The translations under genes were made by a program, and so were the position numbers. The notes beneath the pieces are model-generated. The model had not been told where the DNA came from. It saw only the letters and a list, made by a program, of their open reading frames with translations, and made no database searches. Shown piece after piece: positions 43,717 to 53,638 of a DNA stretch of 64,000 nucleotides. Within the stretch, counting starts at the first letter, position 1; every line of letters begins with the position of its first letter. The stretch lies in contig JAPJBO010000456.1 of assembly GCA_030068145.1 (NCBI GenBank), positions 62,001-126,000 of the forward strand, read 5' to 3'. The DNA is from Diplonema papillatum (Eukaryota > Euglenozoa > Diplonemea > Diplonemida > Diplonemidae).

Positions 43717-46560
43717 GTTGATAGCAGTAACGGCGGCGGTTCGTGTGTGCGTGTGAGTGCGTGTGGGGTGTGAAAGAACTGTGTGTTTTCTTCTTGAAAG
43801 TATGCTAATACTGCAGGGAATAGCTGACTTGACCTCTTGAGTTTGTGCTAACCACGATTTGGGGAGTCGGGAGAACCTACAAAGCTAAAAGCAGGACCGA
43901 CCCCCCCGTTCGCGAGAAAACGAAGAACAAAAATTCGTTCGCTCCGACGGGGGTCTGGATGCAGGCGTCCGGGTGAGGAGGAGTGTGGGAGCAGACACGG
44001 CTTGCAGAGGACCTCTGCAAGCCGTGTCGGGTCCCGCAGGCATTTTTAGAGAAGCTCCAGGCCAAGCTCCTTACGGAGCTCGGCGATTCTTACTTTCATG
44101 CCACGCCCTTTGCGGGTGGCATATACCGTCCATGCCACTCGTCACGGCGCGTCGATCTAATGCTTGGACCAAGTGCAGATTCGGCAAGTGCAGATTTGAC
44201 TAGTGTAGACCCGCGCTCAGAATCGAGGTCCCGATGCCTCCCGTCATTTCGCTTTCCCCGGCGCAAAGTCCTCGTTAGCCGACAACTTCGGTGCCAAAGT
44301 AACTGTGTCCTGAGGGAAACTTCGAGTGAGCCAGCGACTGGCTGGTTCGATGGGGCCTTTCGCCTTCATATACCCAACTTCGGCGAGCGCTTTGCGCACG
44401 GTGCAGTGCTGAGCAACCGTAGAAAAGACCCCAATTGTTGGTAAAAACCGCCACATCAGCCGTGCTGTGGCGAACCACCGGGCTCCGAACACTTTTTGTA
44501 TGCATCAGCTGCGGTGGTGCAACAACCTGAGCAGAGACTGGCTGGATCCAGCTGGGCCGTCTTACACCAGCTTCAAGGCACAAGGGAAACGAATGCATGA
44601 GGAGTTTTCTTGTTTACTTTGTTTCGCGTTTTTTTTTTTCCCCCTCTTTTTTTTTTGCTTTTTTTGGTTTCCCGCTCGGAACGAGAAACGAGGAAGGAAT
44701 GAAAACGGAGCACGGAGCATGATGACTGAACTGCGGATTTCAAGAACGCGGAGCGGGAAATGCGGGGAGGGAAAAGGGGGGAAGGGGAAAAGTGATGTCC
44801 TTTCCGTCAATATGAAACGGGGCGTATTTTAGTGTTCCCGGTTTGCCAGTACTGAGCCGGTCCACTCCTATCCTCTGGATGCCGCGTCGAACTGCGCTAT
44901 GTGCGAAAACATGACGCATCACGTGCGAAGAGGTCGCCGCGACGCCGGCGATGCAGGTTATCGCCACAGATTATTTGCACTCTGATCCAGACTGCTGCTG
45001 TCTATCACAGTCTAGCCAGGCATCGCAAAAGCATACACGCCGGCGAGGAAGGGGCGCAAAGCGACCGCGCGAAGACGATGCCTCGAATGAGTGCCAACGC
45101 CAGAAGCACGACACGGTACATCGAAGAGGTAGTCACGTAATTACTAACGCAGGCCAACGCTGCAGACTTTCTGCATTCTAACCTCAGCTGCTGCTGCCTA
45201 TCAGTCTACCAGCAGTCAAACAGCAGGTGGACAGGCTTAAGTACTATAGCAGCGCCGGGGTGCGTTTCCGTCAAGTATCGGTGGTGTGCCCAGCACTTGC
45301 GGCGACCCAGGGAGCAGGGGCGGGCGGCAGTGCTGATGTCTTTCTGGGCGCCGCCTCCCCCCGCCCGCACCTTGCAATGTTTCTTTTTTTCGCACGCCCC
45401 CGCAGATGGGAGGGAGGCTGCGTTGCCGCCGAACGACTGCTCGCGACGAGCTAACAACACTGAATAAGTGACTAGTGGCATGCACCGCCGCCAAGTAGAC
45501 GGACCCATCCAAGGCACTGTATGCACGGGTTTACCATCGAGATCTGAGTACATAAAACCCATGGATGAGTATGAATATGCACTTTGTGTTCAGGTAATTT
45601 TATGACGTCCAGGTGTGGCACGGTCATCTGCTGGAAGCCTTTGCTTGGTGCTTGCACCACCAGTTTACCCGCTGCATTTTCTTGTTGCTTGTTGTAGATC
45701 GGTACAACGTTGAGGGTGCGTGACGGTTCTCCGCTTGCCCTTGAGAAACAAACTATGGAAGCTTCTAAGCACGATGAGTGCACTGATAAACGTCAGATGC
45801 GGCGGGTGAATGATGATTCTCCTGGTGAGCTCTAAATTGCGGATTCTATACTCACTGTTCTTTTCATTTTCAAAAAGTGAAAGGTTCGCTCCTGTTGTGG
45901 TTTCAGTGCCTCGCAGCGCTCGCAGGGTCCCAATAGGCTGGCTGTACTGGGTTTCTTTCTTTTATCGCGGAACACCTTCGTACGCAACTTTTCCTGCTGG
46001 ACGAATCCCCGGAGAATCGTGTTAGTAGGAGAGTTGAACGAGCCGGCGAATGATAATCAAAGATTTGTACACGATGCGCGCGAAGAAACAAATGCGGGGT
46101 TCAGTACTAGCCCCACATCCGCGAGTGCGTTGATCTGGGATAGGTGCTGACATCGCAGCTTTGGTACCCAACGACTGGTACGTTTTGAGCAGATTTCTAT
46201 AGAACCTTTCGGTCAGCCCTGTTCCTAGCGCGAGCGCTGGTGCCTCGGGACAGAAGTATGCATTGATTTAGGCTAGGTGCTACTAATAACAGCCCGAGGA
46301 CGGTTGAAGCGGTGATTGACGAGCCACTGGCGAGCGGATCTTCACTCTCTCCGGGTTCTTCTTTTTCTTCTTTGCTTATTCTACCCCTGCACGAATAGAC
46401 CAGTCATGGTGACCGGCCAGCTTCTGGCTACAAGAGGTGATTGCTGCGGCTACTGGCCACAGCTTTTGCGGCCGACTACCGGTGCCGCCCGGTCGCAATT
46501 CAATCACCGTACTCGATGATTAAGGAAGGATGCGAAGTATGCAGGTGTTCCCTAAAGCCC
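43717..46560. other. Gene-poor interval; perfect palindrome
   Basis: At 43994-44028 two 17-bp arms (GACACGGCTTGCAGAGG and its exact complement) are separated by a single base. At 44940-45010 and 45150-45200 words related to 13.78 and 29.32 kb occur (GCCGGCGATGCAGGTTATCG, CACTCTGATCCAGACTGCTG). T-rich tracts lie at 44630-44670. No gene is supported, though the DNA just right of 43716 should hold the J-protein promoter; no TATA box is evident. Confidence 0.5.
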
Positions 46561-47682
46561 TCACGCCGAAGCGCTTGCGGCAGCGGCCTCTCTCTCCTCC
46601 TTCTTCTTTGCTTTCTTCTGCTTCTTCGCAAGATCCTTGTCGTACGCCCTCTTCGTGTCGCTCGACGAGAGCGTCTCGTAGGCTTCGCTAATCAGTTTGA
46701 ACTGCGATTCAGCTTCAAGCCGTTCGTGATCCTCTCGGTGCGCCCTGTGTTGTTCGGCGGTATACGTCGAGAGAGTCGTGTTGGATACGGTTTGCACATA
46801 CTTGGAAGGTGGGCCGAACGATCAGTGAGTAGCCCGACTGAGGCCGCCGGCTACAGTGCAAGGATGCCCGGTTTGGGTCTGCATTTCGAAGCGGTGCGCT
46901 GCCGCTGTGCCCGGAAACGGAGACCGGACAGAGATAGAGACGGAAGCAAGCGATGATACGACCCGGTCCGTTTCCTGAAGTCAAACAGAAATGCGTACAC
47001 CCCGGACTCCCACTCCGGATTGCGGGAGTGGTTTTGTGTGGTCGTTTGTGCGGTCGGCCTCACTCCCGCAATGCGTGAGTGGCACTCCCGCACTTTTTCT
47101 CTCCTGCATTGACTTACTATGTGGTTGCTGAAGTCCGGGGTGTAGGTTTGTGTAAAGTGAAAAAGCGCACCATCGGTCCGGGTGCATCTTGATGGCAAGG
47201 CGTTTGTAGGCCTTCTTTAGTTCGTCGTTGCTGGCGTTCTCCGCGACTCCGAGGGTTTCGTAGAGGTTCGCTTGCGAGGTGTAGACGTCTTCCTGCTCCG
47301 CGTTGGGAGAGTGGCCGTACATGCGCTCGTAGTTCTCGAAGAACTTGCGCTCATCGTCCTCCTTCTGCACGCACGCCTTGCACTTGCTGCCCGTCGTCTT
47401 CTTCCACTGGTTCTGTCCGTATTCGGGCTTCTTCTTCCACTCGCTGCACGTGGCACACTGCCGCTTGTTCGACTTCATCTTCGCGGAGGCTTTGATCAGG
47501 TCGACGAGGAGGCCCTTCGTTATTTCCGGCTCCGCCATCCGCCGGGCGGCACTTCTGATCTGCTCGTCGTAAATGTCAACTTCGCACGCGAGGCCCTTCA
47601 GCTCGTCCATCGTCCGCGATAGGAGGTACGGGTTGTTCAACGCTCTCTCTGCCGCAGGCTTCTTGAGGAAGTGGTCGTTGAC
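46561..47682 (-). CDS. Stc1-like Cys finger plus J domain protein, spliced
   Basis: Exon 47172-47682 follows an acceptor CGCACAG/GTC. The GT-AG intron is 46745-47171 (donor GATG/GTGCGC, acceptor AACACAG/GGC) and the last exon 46561-46744. Joined, the frame reads [30 protein letters not shown], a helical stretch, then the finger [20 protein letters not shown] with CKAC. The J domain follows: [44 protein letters not shown] Lys/Glu/Ala tail ends it. The C-x2-C...QWKK...C-x2-C finger resembles the Stc1 domain (known from fission yeast heterochromatin). The J domain should activate an Hsp70. At least one 5' exon with the start codon is missing. The first exon shown is the one amplified in the adjacent array. 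Confidence 0.75.
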
Positions 47683-50012
47683 CTGTGCGGGAGGATTGGC
47701 TTGTTTAGGCTTGTGTTAGTTTGAAACTCCGGGAGTTTGAGAGGTCTTTTAGAGCATTTTGACCTTGTTGTGGTTTAGAGGTTCGGTGTTTCACAGTCTC
47801 CGGTTGACCATTGAGGCTGAGAGTCGGGAAGTGAAATAGTATTATAGACCGTAAAGGTTAAAGGTGGGAGATAGGGGGGCACGGGTTGTGCAACGCTCGC
47901 TCTGCCGCCGGCTTCTTGAGGAAGTGGTCGCTGACGTGTGCGGGAGGATTGGCTTGCTTAGGATAGTGTTCGTTTGAAACACCGGGTGTTTGAGAGGCCT
48001 TTTAGAGCTTTTTGGCCAGTATTATAGGCCGTAAAGGCTGAAGGGGGAGATGGGCACCGGTCGTGCAACGCTCGCTCTGCAGGCTTCTTGAGGAAGTTGT
48101 CGCTGACGTGTGCGGGAGGATTGGCTTGCTTAGGATAGTGTTAGTTTGAAACACCGGGTGTTTGAGAGGCCTTTTAGAGCTTTTTGGCCAGTATTGTAGG
48201 CCGCAAAGGCTGAAGGGGGCCGGTCGTGCAACGCTCGCTCTGCAGGCTTCTTGAGGAAGTGGTCGCTGACGTGTGCGGGAGGATTGGCTTGCTTAGGATA
48301 GTGTTAGTTTGAAACTCCGGGGGCCAAAGGGCCTTCTGAGCATTTGACCCCTAAGATAGACCGTAAAAGCTTAAGGTGGGGAGACAGGGGGTACGTGCAG
48401 GCTTCTTGAGGAAGTTCGTCGACCTGTGCGGGAGGAACGCCTTGCGTAGGCTAGTGTTAGTTTGCAACTCCGGGGGGTTTGAGAGGCTTTCAGAGCATTT
48501 TGGCCAGTATTATAAGCCGTAAAGGCTAAAGGTGGGGGGATGGGGGCACGGGTTGTCCGACGCTCGCTCTGCCGCAGGCTTCTTGAGGAAGTGGTCGACC
48601 TGTGCGGGAGGATTGGCTTGCTTAGAATAGTGTTAGTTTGAAACTCCGGGGGTCAAAAGGCCTTCTGAGCATTTGTCCACTTATGTAGACGGGCAGGCTT
48701 CTTGAGGGAGTGGTCGTCTACCTGTGCGGGAGGATTGCCTTGCGTAGGCTAGTGTTCGTTTGCAACTCCGGGGGGTTTGAGAGGCCTTTTAGAGCAGTAT
48801 TATAGGCCGTATAGGCTGAAGGTGGGGGGATGGGGGCACGGGTTGTCCGACGCTCGCTCTGCCGCAGGCTTCTTGAGGAAGTGGTCGCTGACGTATGCGG
48901 GAGGATTGACTTGTTTAGGATAGTGTTAGTGAAACTCCGGGGGTCAAAAGGCCTTCTGAGCATTTGACCACTTATGTAGACCGTAAAGGCCAAAGGTGAG
49001 GAGATAGGGGGTACGGGCAGGCTTCTTGAGGAAGTGGTCGTTTACCTGTGCGGGAGGATTGCCTTGCGTAGGCTAGTGTTAGTTTGCAACTCCGGGGGGT
49101 TTGAGGCCTTTTAGATGATTTTGGCCAGTAGTATAGGCCGTAAAGGCTGAAGGTGGGGGGATGGGGGCACGGCTCGCTCTGCCGCAGGCTTCTTGAGGAA
49201 GTGGTCGCTGACGTGTGCGGGAGGATTGGCTTGCTTAGGATAGTGTTAGTTTGAAACTCCGGGGGTCAAAAGGCCTTCTGAGCATTTGGCCACTTATGTA
49301 GACCGTAAAGGCTAAAGGTGAGGAGACAGGGGGTACGGGCAGGCTTCTTGAGGAAGTGGTCGCCGACGTGTGCGGGAGGGTTGACTTGCTTAGGATAGTG
49401 TTAGTGAAACTCCGGGGGTCACAAGGCCTTCTGAGCATTTGACCACTTATGTAGACCGTAAAGGCTAAAGGTGAGGAGATAGGGGGTACGGGCAGGCTTC
49501 TTCAGGAAGTGGTCGTTTACCTGTGCGGGAGGATTGCCTTGCGTAGGCTAGTGTTCGTTTGCAACTCCGGGGGGTTTGAGAGGCCTTTTAGAGCATTTTG
49601 GTCAGTATTATAGGCCGTAAAGGCTAAAGGTGGGGGGATGGGGGCACGGGTTGTCCGACGCTCGCTCTGCCGCAGGCTTCTTGAGGAAGTGGTCGCTGAC
49701 GTGTGCGGGAGGATTGCCTTGCTTAGGATAGTGTAAGGAATGAAACTCCAGGGGTCAAAAGGCTCTTCTGAGCATTTGACCACTTATGTAGACCGTAAAT
49801 GCTAAAGGTGAGGAGATAGGAGGTACGGGCAGGCTTCTTGAGGAAGTGGTCGTCTACCTGCGGGAGGATTGCCTTGCGTAGGCTAGTGTTAGTTTACAAC
49901 TGCGGGGGGGTTTGAGAGGCCTTATAGAGCATTTTGGCCAGTAGTATAGGCCGTAAAGGCTAAAGGTGGGGAGATAAAGGGCACGGGTTGTTCTACCGCA
50001 GGCTTCGTGAAT
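47640..50012 (-). repeat. Tandem array of an exon plus intron of the J-domain gene
   Basis: About fourteen extra copies of a 117-179 bp unit follow the gene's exon upstream. Each contains, on the minus strand, a 3' splice site (CCTCCCGCACACGTCAG or CCCGCACAG), the exon start (GACCACTTCCTCAAGAAGCC), and about 110 bp of intron-like DNA. Long forms continue TGCGGCAGAGCGAGCG.CGGACAACCCG, matching the exon's [12 protein letters not shown]. Short forms stop at GCCTGCCCGTAC. From 48.4 to 50.0 kb the two forms mostly alternate, giving a ~320-bp higher-order unit. The 58-bp dispersed repeat sits at 47767-47822. Confidence 0.88.
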
Positions 50013-51172
50013 GGAAGTCGAATCGTCTCGCTATTTCACGCAACAGCTAAAAGGTAGATCCGCTGTCTCAAGGGGAGGGAGAGGAGCAAAGCACGTGATT
50101 GTTTCCGATAAAGAACAGGCAGAATGCGTCCTCCTTTACTAGAAACGAGTATTGCTTAGCTTCTGGGTGTTTCCTTTGTCTTTGCAAATGGTCTTGCAAC
50201 CAACTGATGCTCTCTGGATTGCTACAACTGTGTCCAACTCGGACTTAGAACGGGCCCAGCCTTCGGACATCCTGTCCAAAAAAACCAACAATAGTAGTAC
50301 GTGGTCAACTATACCCACATGCGAGTGCCAAGTCTAATACACGCGGATATGCGGAATTCCGTGCGTTCCGCATGCGGAACGCCTGAGTTTGGGTTAAAAG
50401 CAAATAATCGTGGCGATAATCTAATGGGATCGAGCGTAATCGAGCGATAGATCGTAATCGCGGTCAGGTCATTTCAAGGGGAGGGTAAACCGCTGCGAAA
50501 CAATCCTTTTTAGTTGGAAGAAGTATGCTATAAGGGGGCAGGTGCTTTGGTACGGTAGAAACATGAATATCGCGATGAACAGCAGGAATTTTCACGTACG
50601 TCCTTTTTGTTTTTGCGCACTTCCTTCAAACTTGTCCATCTAACGGGAGTGAGGATAGTACGCTGCCATCGATCAGGTTGTGTTCTTGACAAACTGTATG
50701 TGGTATAGTGTGATCCGGTGGCCTTACTTGGGGGTGTACTTCGCGGGAAGTACTATATTATGTAACAACCTCATTTTCACTGGGATCACCTCTATTAACT
50801 GCTTCCGCAAGCAGGGTGCCAAGATCCTGGTTGGAAGATACGCAAACGAGGGTGCTTCAGAGATGTTTGGCCTGTTCCACACTGCAGCTGTGCACGAAGG
50901 CAGGGCAAAGCTCCTCAAGACGTAGAGGGGACCATGTGTAGCCTCATTCTGGCTGCCTCTGGCAGTTTCTCCACATCTCCAGCAGTGGCAGCTCACGTCT
51001 GCAGACCTTGACACATGCAGGCCAGGCCAGGTTGACTCCGGGAAACTGGGGTTCGTCTGCTACCACATCAAGAAAACTGGCTGGTGATACTTTCACCCAT
51101 GAGGGGTGCGCATGGGAAGTACTTGGGAAGGTCGTGAGTAAGTTCATGGGAAGTTAAGTTTTCTCCTGTGCA
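50013..51172. other. No recognised gene; palindrome
   Basis: At 50363-50382 the 20-base sequence around CCGCATGCGG is a perfect palindrome, beside TGCGGAATTCCG. The missing 5' exon of the J-domain gene could lie here but was not identified. Frames at 50.68-50.92 kb show no domain. Confidence 0.45.
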
Positions 51173-51868
51173 TCACACACGAAAAAGAGCGCAAAGCAAA
51201 GACGATACCGCGTCGAGAAGGCAGGCGCGCAAGGCTGCGCGGTCGTCGGCGGCGACGCCGGCGGTGTCGACGTCGAGCAGCTTGGCGAAGGCGCGGAACT
51301 CCTCCGCCGACCCTTCGTCCAGCAGCACGCGCTCGGAGGCGATTTCGGCGCGCTTCTCGCGGGCCCTGTCGCTGTCGGGCACCTCGCCGCTGGCAAGCTT
51401 TTGGTTCCGCTCGGCTTCCGCCTTCTCTCGGGCCTCCTTCTCGTCCCGCTTCCTCTTCGCTTCGGCCTCGGCCGCCGGGGCCAGCAGCGCCTCTTCCGCT
51501 TCGGCGCACTCTTTGCACTGCCGCTCGGCGTCCTTTTTCTTCCACTGGCCCCCCGTGTACGCCGGCTTCGCCTTGCCTTTCTGGCAGAACGAGCACGGTC
51601 GCAGGGGCCCCGCGTTGGCGTCGGCCTGCAGCCCCTCTTCGGGTGCGGCGCCGGCGGTTTCCTCCGGCTTCGGGTCCGACGCGGGCCCGGCTTCCGCGCA
51701 CGCCTTGCACTGGCGGGTGTCCTTCTTCCACTGGGAAGAAGTGTACTCTGCCTTCTCCTTCTTCTCGTCGCACGTGCCGCAGCGGCGCAGCTCTTCGGTC
51801 CTCCTCACGCTCGCAGCGGGCGGCGCGGCCTTTTGCTTCGCCGCCTTCCCCGCTGCTTTGCCCGGCAT
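51173..51868 (-). CDS. Two-finger Stc1-like zinc finger protein
   Basis: 231 residues from a true ATG. After a basic Ala/Lys start (MPGKAAGKAAKQ) come two copies of a finger: CGTCDEKKEKAEYTSSQWKK with CKACAEA (about 30-58) and CSFCQKGKAKPAYTGGQWKK with CKECAEA (about 93-123). Each has C-x2-C, an aromatic, QWKK and C-x2-C, the pattern seen in the J-domain gene 4 kb away and resembling Stc1/LIM-like fingers. A charged coiled-coil (EAKRKRDEKEAREKAEAERN) and a helical tail follow. The end (LLDAVSSLLCALFRV) may run into an unrecognised intron. The role is unknown; protein or RNA binding is plausible. Confidence 0.7.
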   Translation of the reverse strand: MPGKAAGKAAKQKAAPPAASVRRTEELRRCGTCDEKKEKAEYTSSQWKKDTRQCKACAEAGPASDPKPEETAGAAPEEGLQADANAGPLRPCSFCQKGKAKPAYTGGQWKKKDAERQCKECAEAEEALLAPAAEAEAKRKRDEKEAREKAEAERNQKLASGEVPDSDRAREKRAEIASERVLLDEGSAEEFRAFAKLLDVDTAGVAADDRAALRACLLDAVSSLLCALFRV

Positions 51869-52054
51869 TGTCTTGTTGTGTTTTTTTGGGATTGTACTGT
51901 ACGGTGGGTGTGCTTTGAGAATGGCTCGCAGTGTGGGGGTAGAAAGTGTCCCCTAGCTGTCAAAAAACACTACCACTATTTGACCCTGCCACCTACTACT
52001 GGTCAGCACGCCAGAAACCTGGCATTGACCAATCGAATGATAATGCAGGTGTTG

Positions 52055-52321
52055 TTAGCTCTTTACGCTGGCGTCGGCCTGCAGCCCCTCTTCGGGTGCG
52101 GCGCCGGCGGTTTCCTCCGGCTTCGGGTCCGACGCGGGCCCGGCTTCCGCGCACGCCTTGCACTGGCGGGTGTCCTTCTTCCACTGGGAAGAAGTGTACT
52201 CTGCCTTCTCCTTCTTCTCGTCGCACGTGCCGCAGCGGCGTAGCTCTTCGGTCCTCTTCACGCTCGCAGCGGGCGGCGCGGCCTCTTGCTTCGCCGCCTT
52301 CCCCGCTGCTTTGCCCGGCAT
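52055..52321 (-). CDS. Partial duplicate of the Stc1-like gene (one finger)
   Basis: A second ATG frame of 88 residues repeats the first ~82 residues of the neighbouring protein nearly unchanged (MPGKAAGKAAKQEAAPPAAS, CGTCDEKKEKAEYTSSQWKK, CKACAEAGPASDPKPEETAG), then ends SVKS at a new stop. The duplication spans about 51.60-51.94 and 52.05-52.40 kb and includes some 70 bp of upstream DNA (GTGGGTGTG.TTTG.GA.TGGCTCG). It may make a one-finger protein or be a dead 5' copy. High identity means a recent event. Confidence 0.6.
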   Translation of the reverse strand: MPGKAAGKAAKQEAAPPAASVKRTEELRRCGTCDEKKEKAEYTSSQWKKDTRQCKACAEAGPASDPKPEETAGAAPEEGLQADASVKS

Positions 52322-52894
52322 TTTCTTGTTGGATGCGGGAGGGGTGTGTTTTTGTGGATTTGGTGGGTGTGTTTTGTGAGTGGCTCGACGCAGCCCTGTC
52401 GGGCAGCGCGTGCTGGTTGTTGCCGCGGCACTGCCGAACGTGAGGCGACTGCTTAACTCCTTATCTGTCCCGATGATTATCCTATCTCCGATCCACGCGA
52501 TGCAATCCATTTGGAGGCTGTTGAACTGTATCCACGTATGTAGCTCCATGTATGGATTCCCGCACATTGTGAAGGGCCACGCGTGCGGGTTGTCGGGTTG
52601 TTACACTTCGGGTGTTTCGCTGATTATTTCTTTTGGCTTCCCGTTGCTCTTTCTTTAAGTGCGTGAACGTACGCAAAAACACTTCGGGGACTCACTTCAT
52701 TTTCCAGAGCGAAAGTGTTCAGAGTAAACAGAATCCGTGATGTTCGGCAATATCTTTTATTCGCGGACGTGTTCTTGGCATTTTGGACTGTTTCGAGTTT
52801 GTTTGCAGTGGTTAGTGTTCGTTACAAGCTGGCGTGGCGGGAATCGCTTGTTGTTTGCTATTCGTTATCTGTTGCTTTATTATTGTTGTTCGTG

Positions 52895-53265
52895 ATTTGG
52901 TCAGGGCACTAGCTTGGTCTCCGGTCCCTTTCCAGATTTGGACCGCTCACGGCTTTTTGCGTTTTCCACTGTTTTTCAGCGGTTTCTGCACTTAGGACTC
53001 ACCTGCCAGTGTTGCACGTCTCTGCCTCCTCTCCGGCCTCAACCCCCAGTTGAACAGCAGGATCTGCCGACCGGAATCCCAGGACCGCGGCATCTTGTCT
53101 TTTAGTAAAGTATACGAATGGATTTACACGCTGCACTCTAATTAATGGGCGTATCATATGTGGCCCTCTAATTTAGTGGTCATCTCCCACTCCACCCAGT
53201 GTTCTTTTAAGGCGAATATTCAAAATTTCGGCTCGCGTAGCGAGCCGGGAAAAAACGGTATGGTT
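52895..53265. repeat. Dispersed element with CCAAATTTGGAC ends, left part
   Basis: CAGGGCACTAGCTTGGTCTC, GCACTTAGGACTCACCTGCC, CATCTTGTCTTTTAGTA and the hairpin CGGCTCGCGTAGCGAGCCG match 22025-22345 along their length. The right-hand part is absent; a minisatellite follows. Confidence 0.75.
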
Positions 53266-53283
53266 CACCAATCTCCTGAGAGG

Positions 53284-53470
53284 CGTAACACGAGCGTAAC
53301 ATGCCCAATTTGACTGTAAAACAGCGTAACACGAGCGTAACATGATGATTTTCCCTAAAGAAGAGCGTAACACGAGCGTAACATGAAAATTATTGCTAAA
53401 AAACAGCGTAACACGAGCGTAACATGACAATTTTCCCTAAAGAACAGCGTAACACGAGCGTAACATGATA
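53284..53470. repeat. 40-bp minisatellite, five units
   Basis: Each unit holds GCGTAACACGAGCGTAACAT followed by a variable A/T-rich 20-mer (GATGATTTTCCCTAAAGAA-like). A lone CAGCGTAACAC lies on the other side of the LINE at 61376. The spacers resemble each other, so it is a minisatellite and not a CRISPR array. Confidence 0.9.
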
Positions 53471-53638
53471 ATTTTGGCTGTAAATGGGGTGATTTCGGGG
53501 GTCAGAAATTCACAGGAAATCACAAAAATGCACAAAACTTCACGTCAATTCACAAGAATTCACAAGGAATCGTCGTCTTGTTGCGTTAGTGGGGAGTCAT
53601 TTGCAAGCAAATGAGTACCACACTATGCCAGCTTTTCG

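Noticed and set aside
53284-53470. CRISPR-like look of the 40-bp repeats
   Set aside because: The stretches between the constant words are similar to each other, as in a minisatellite.
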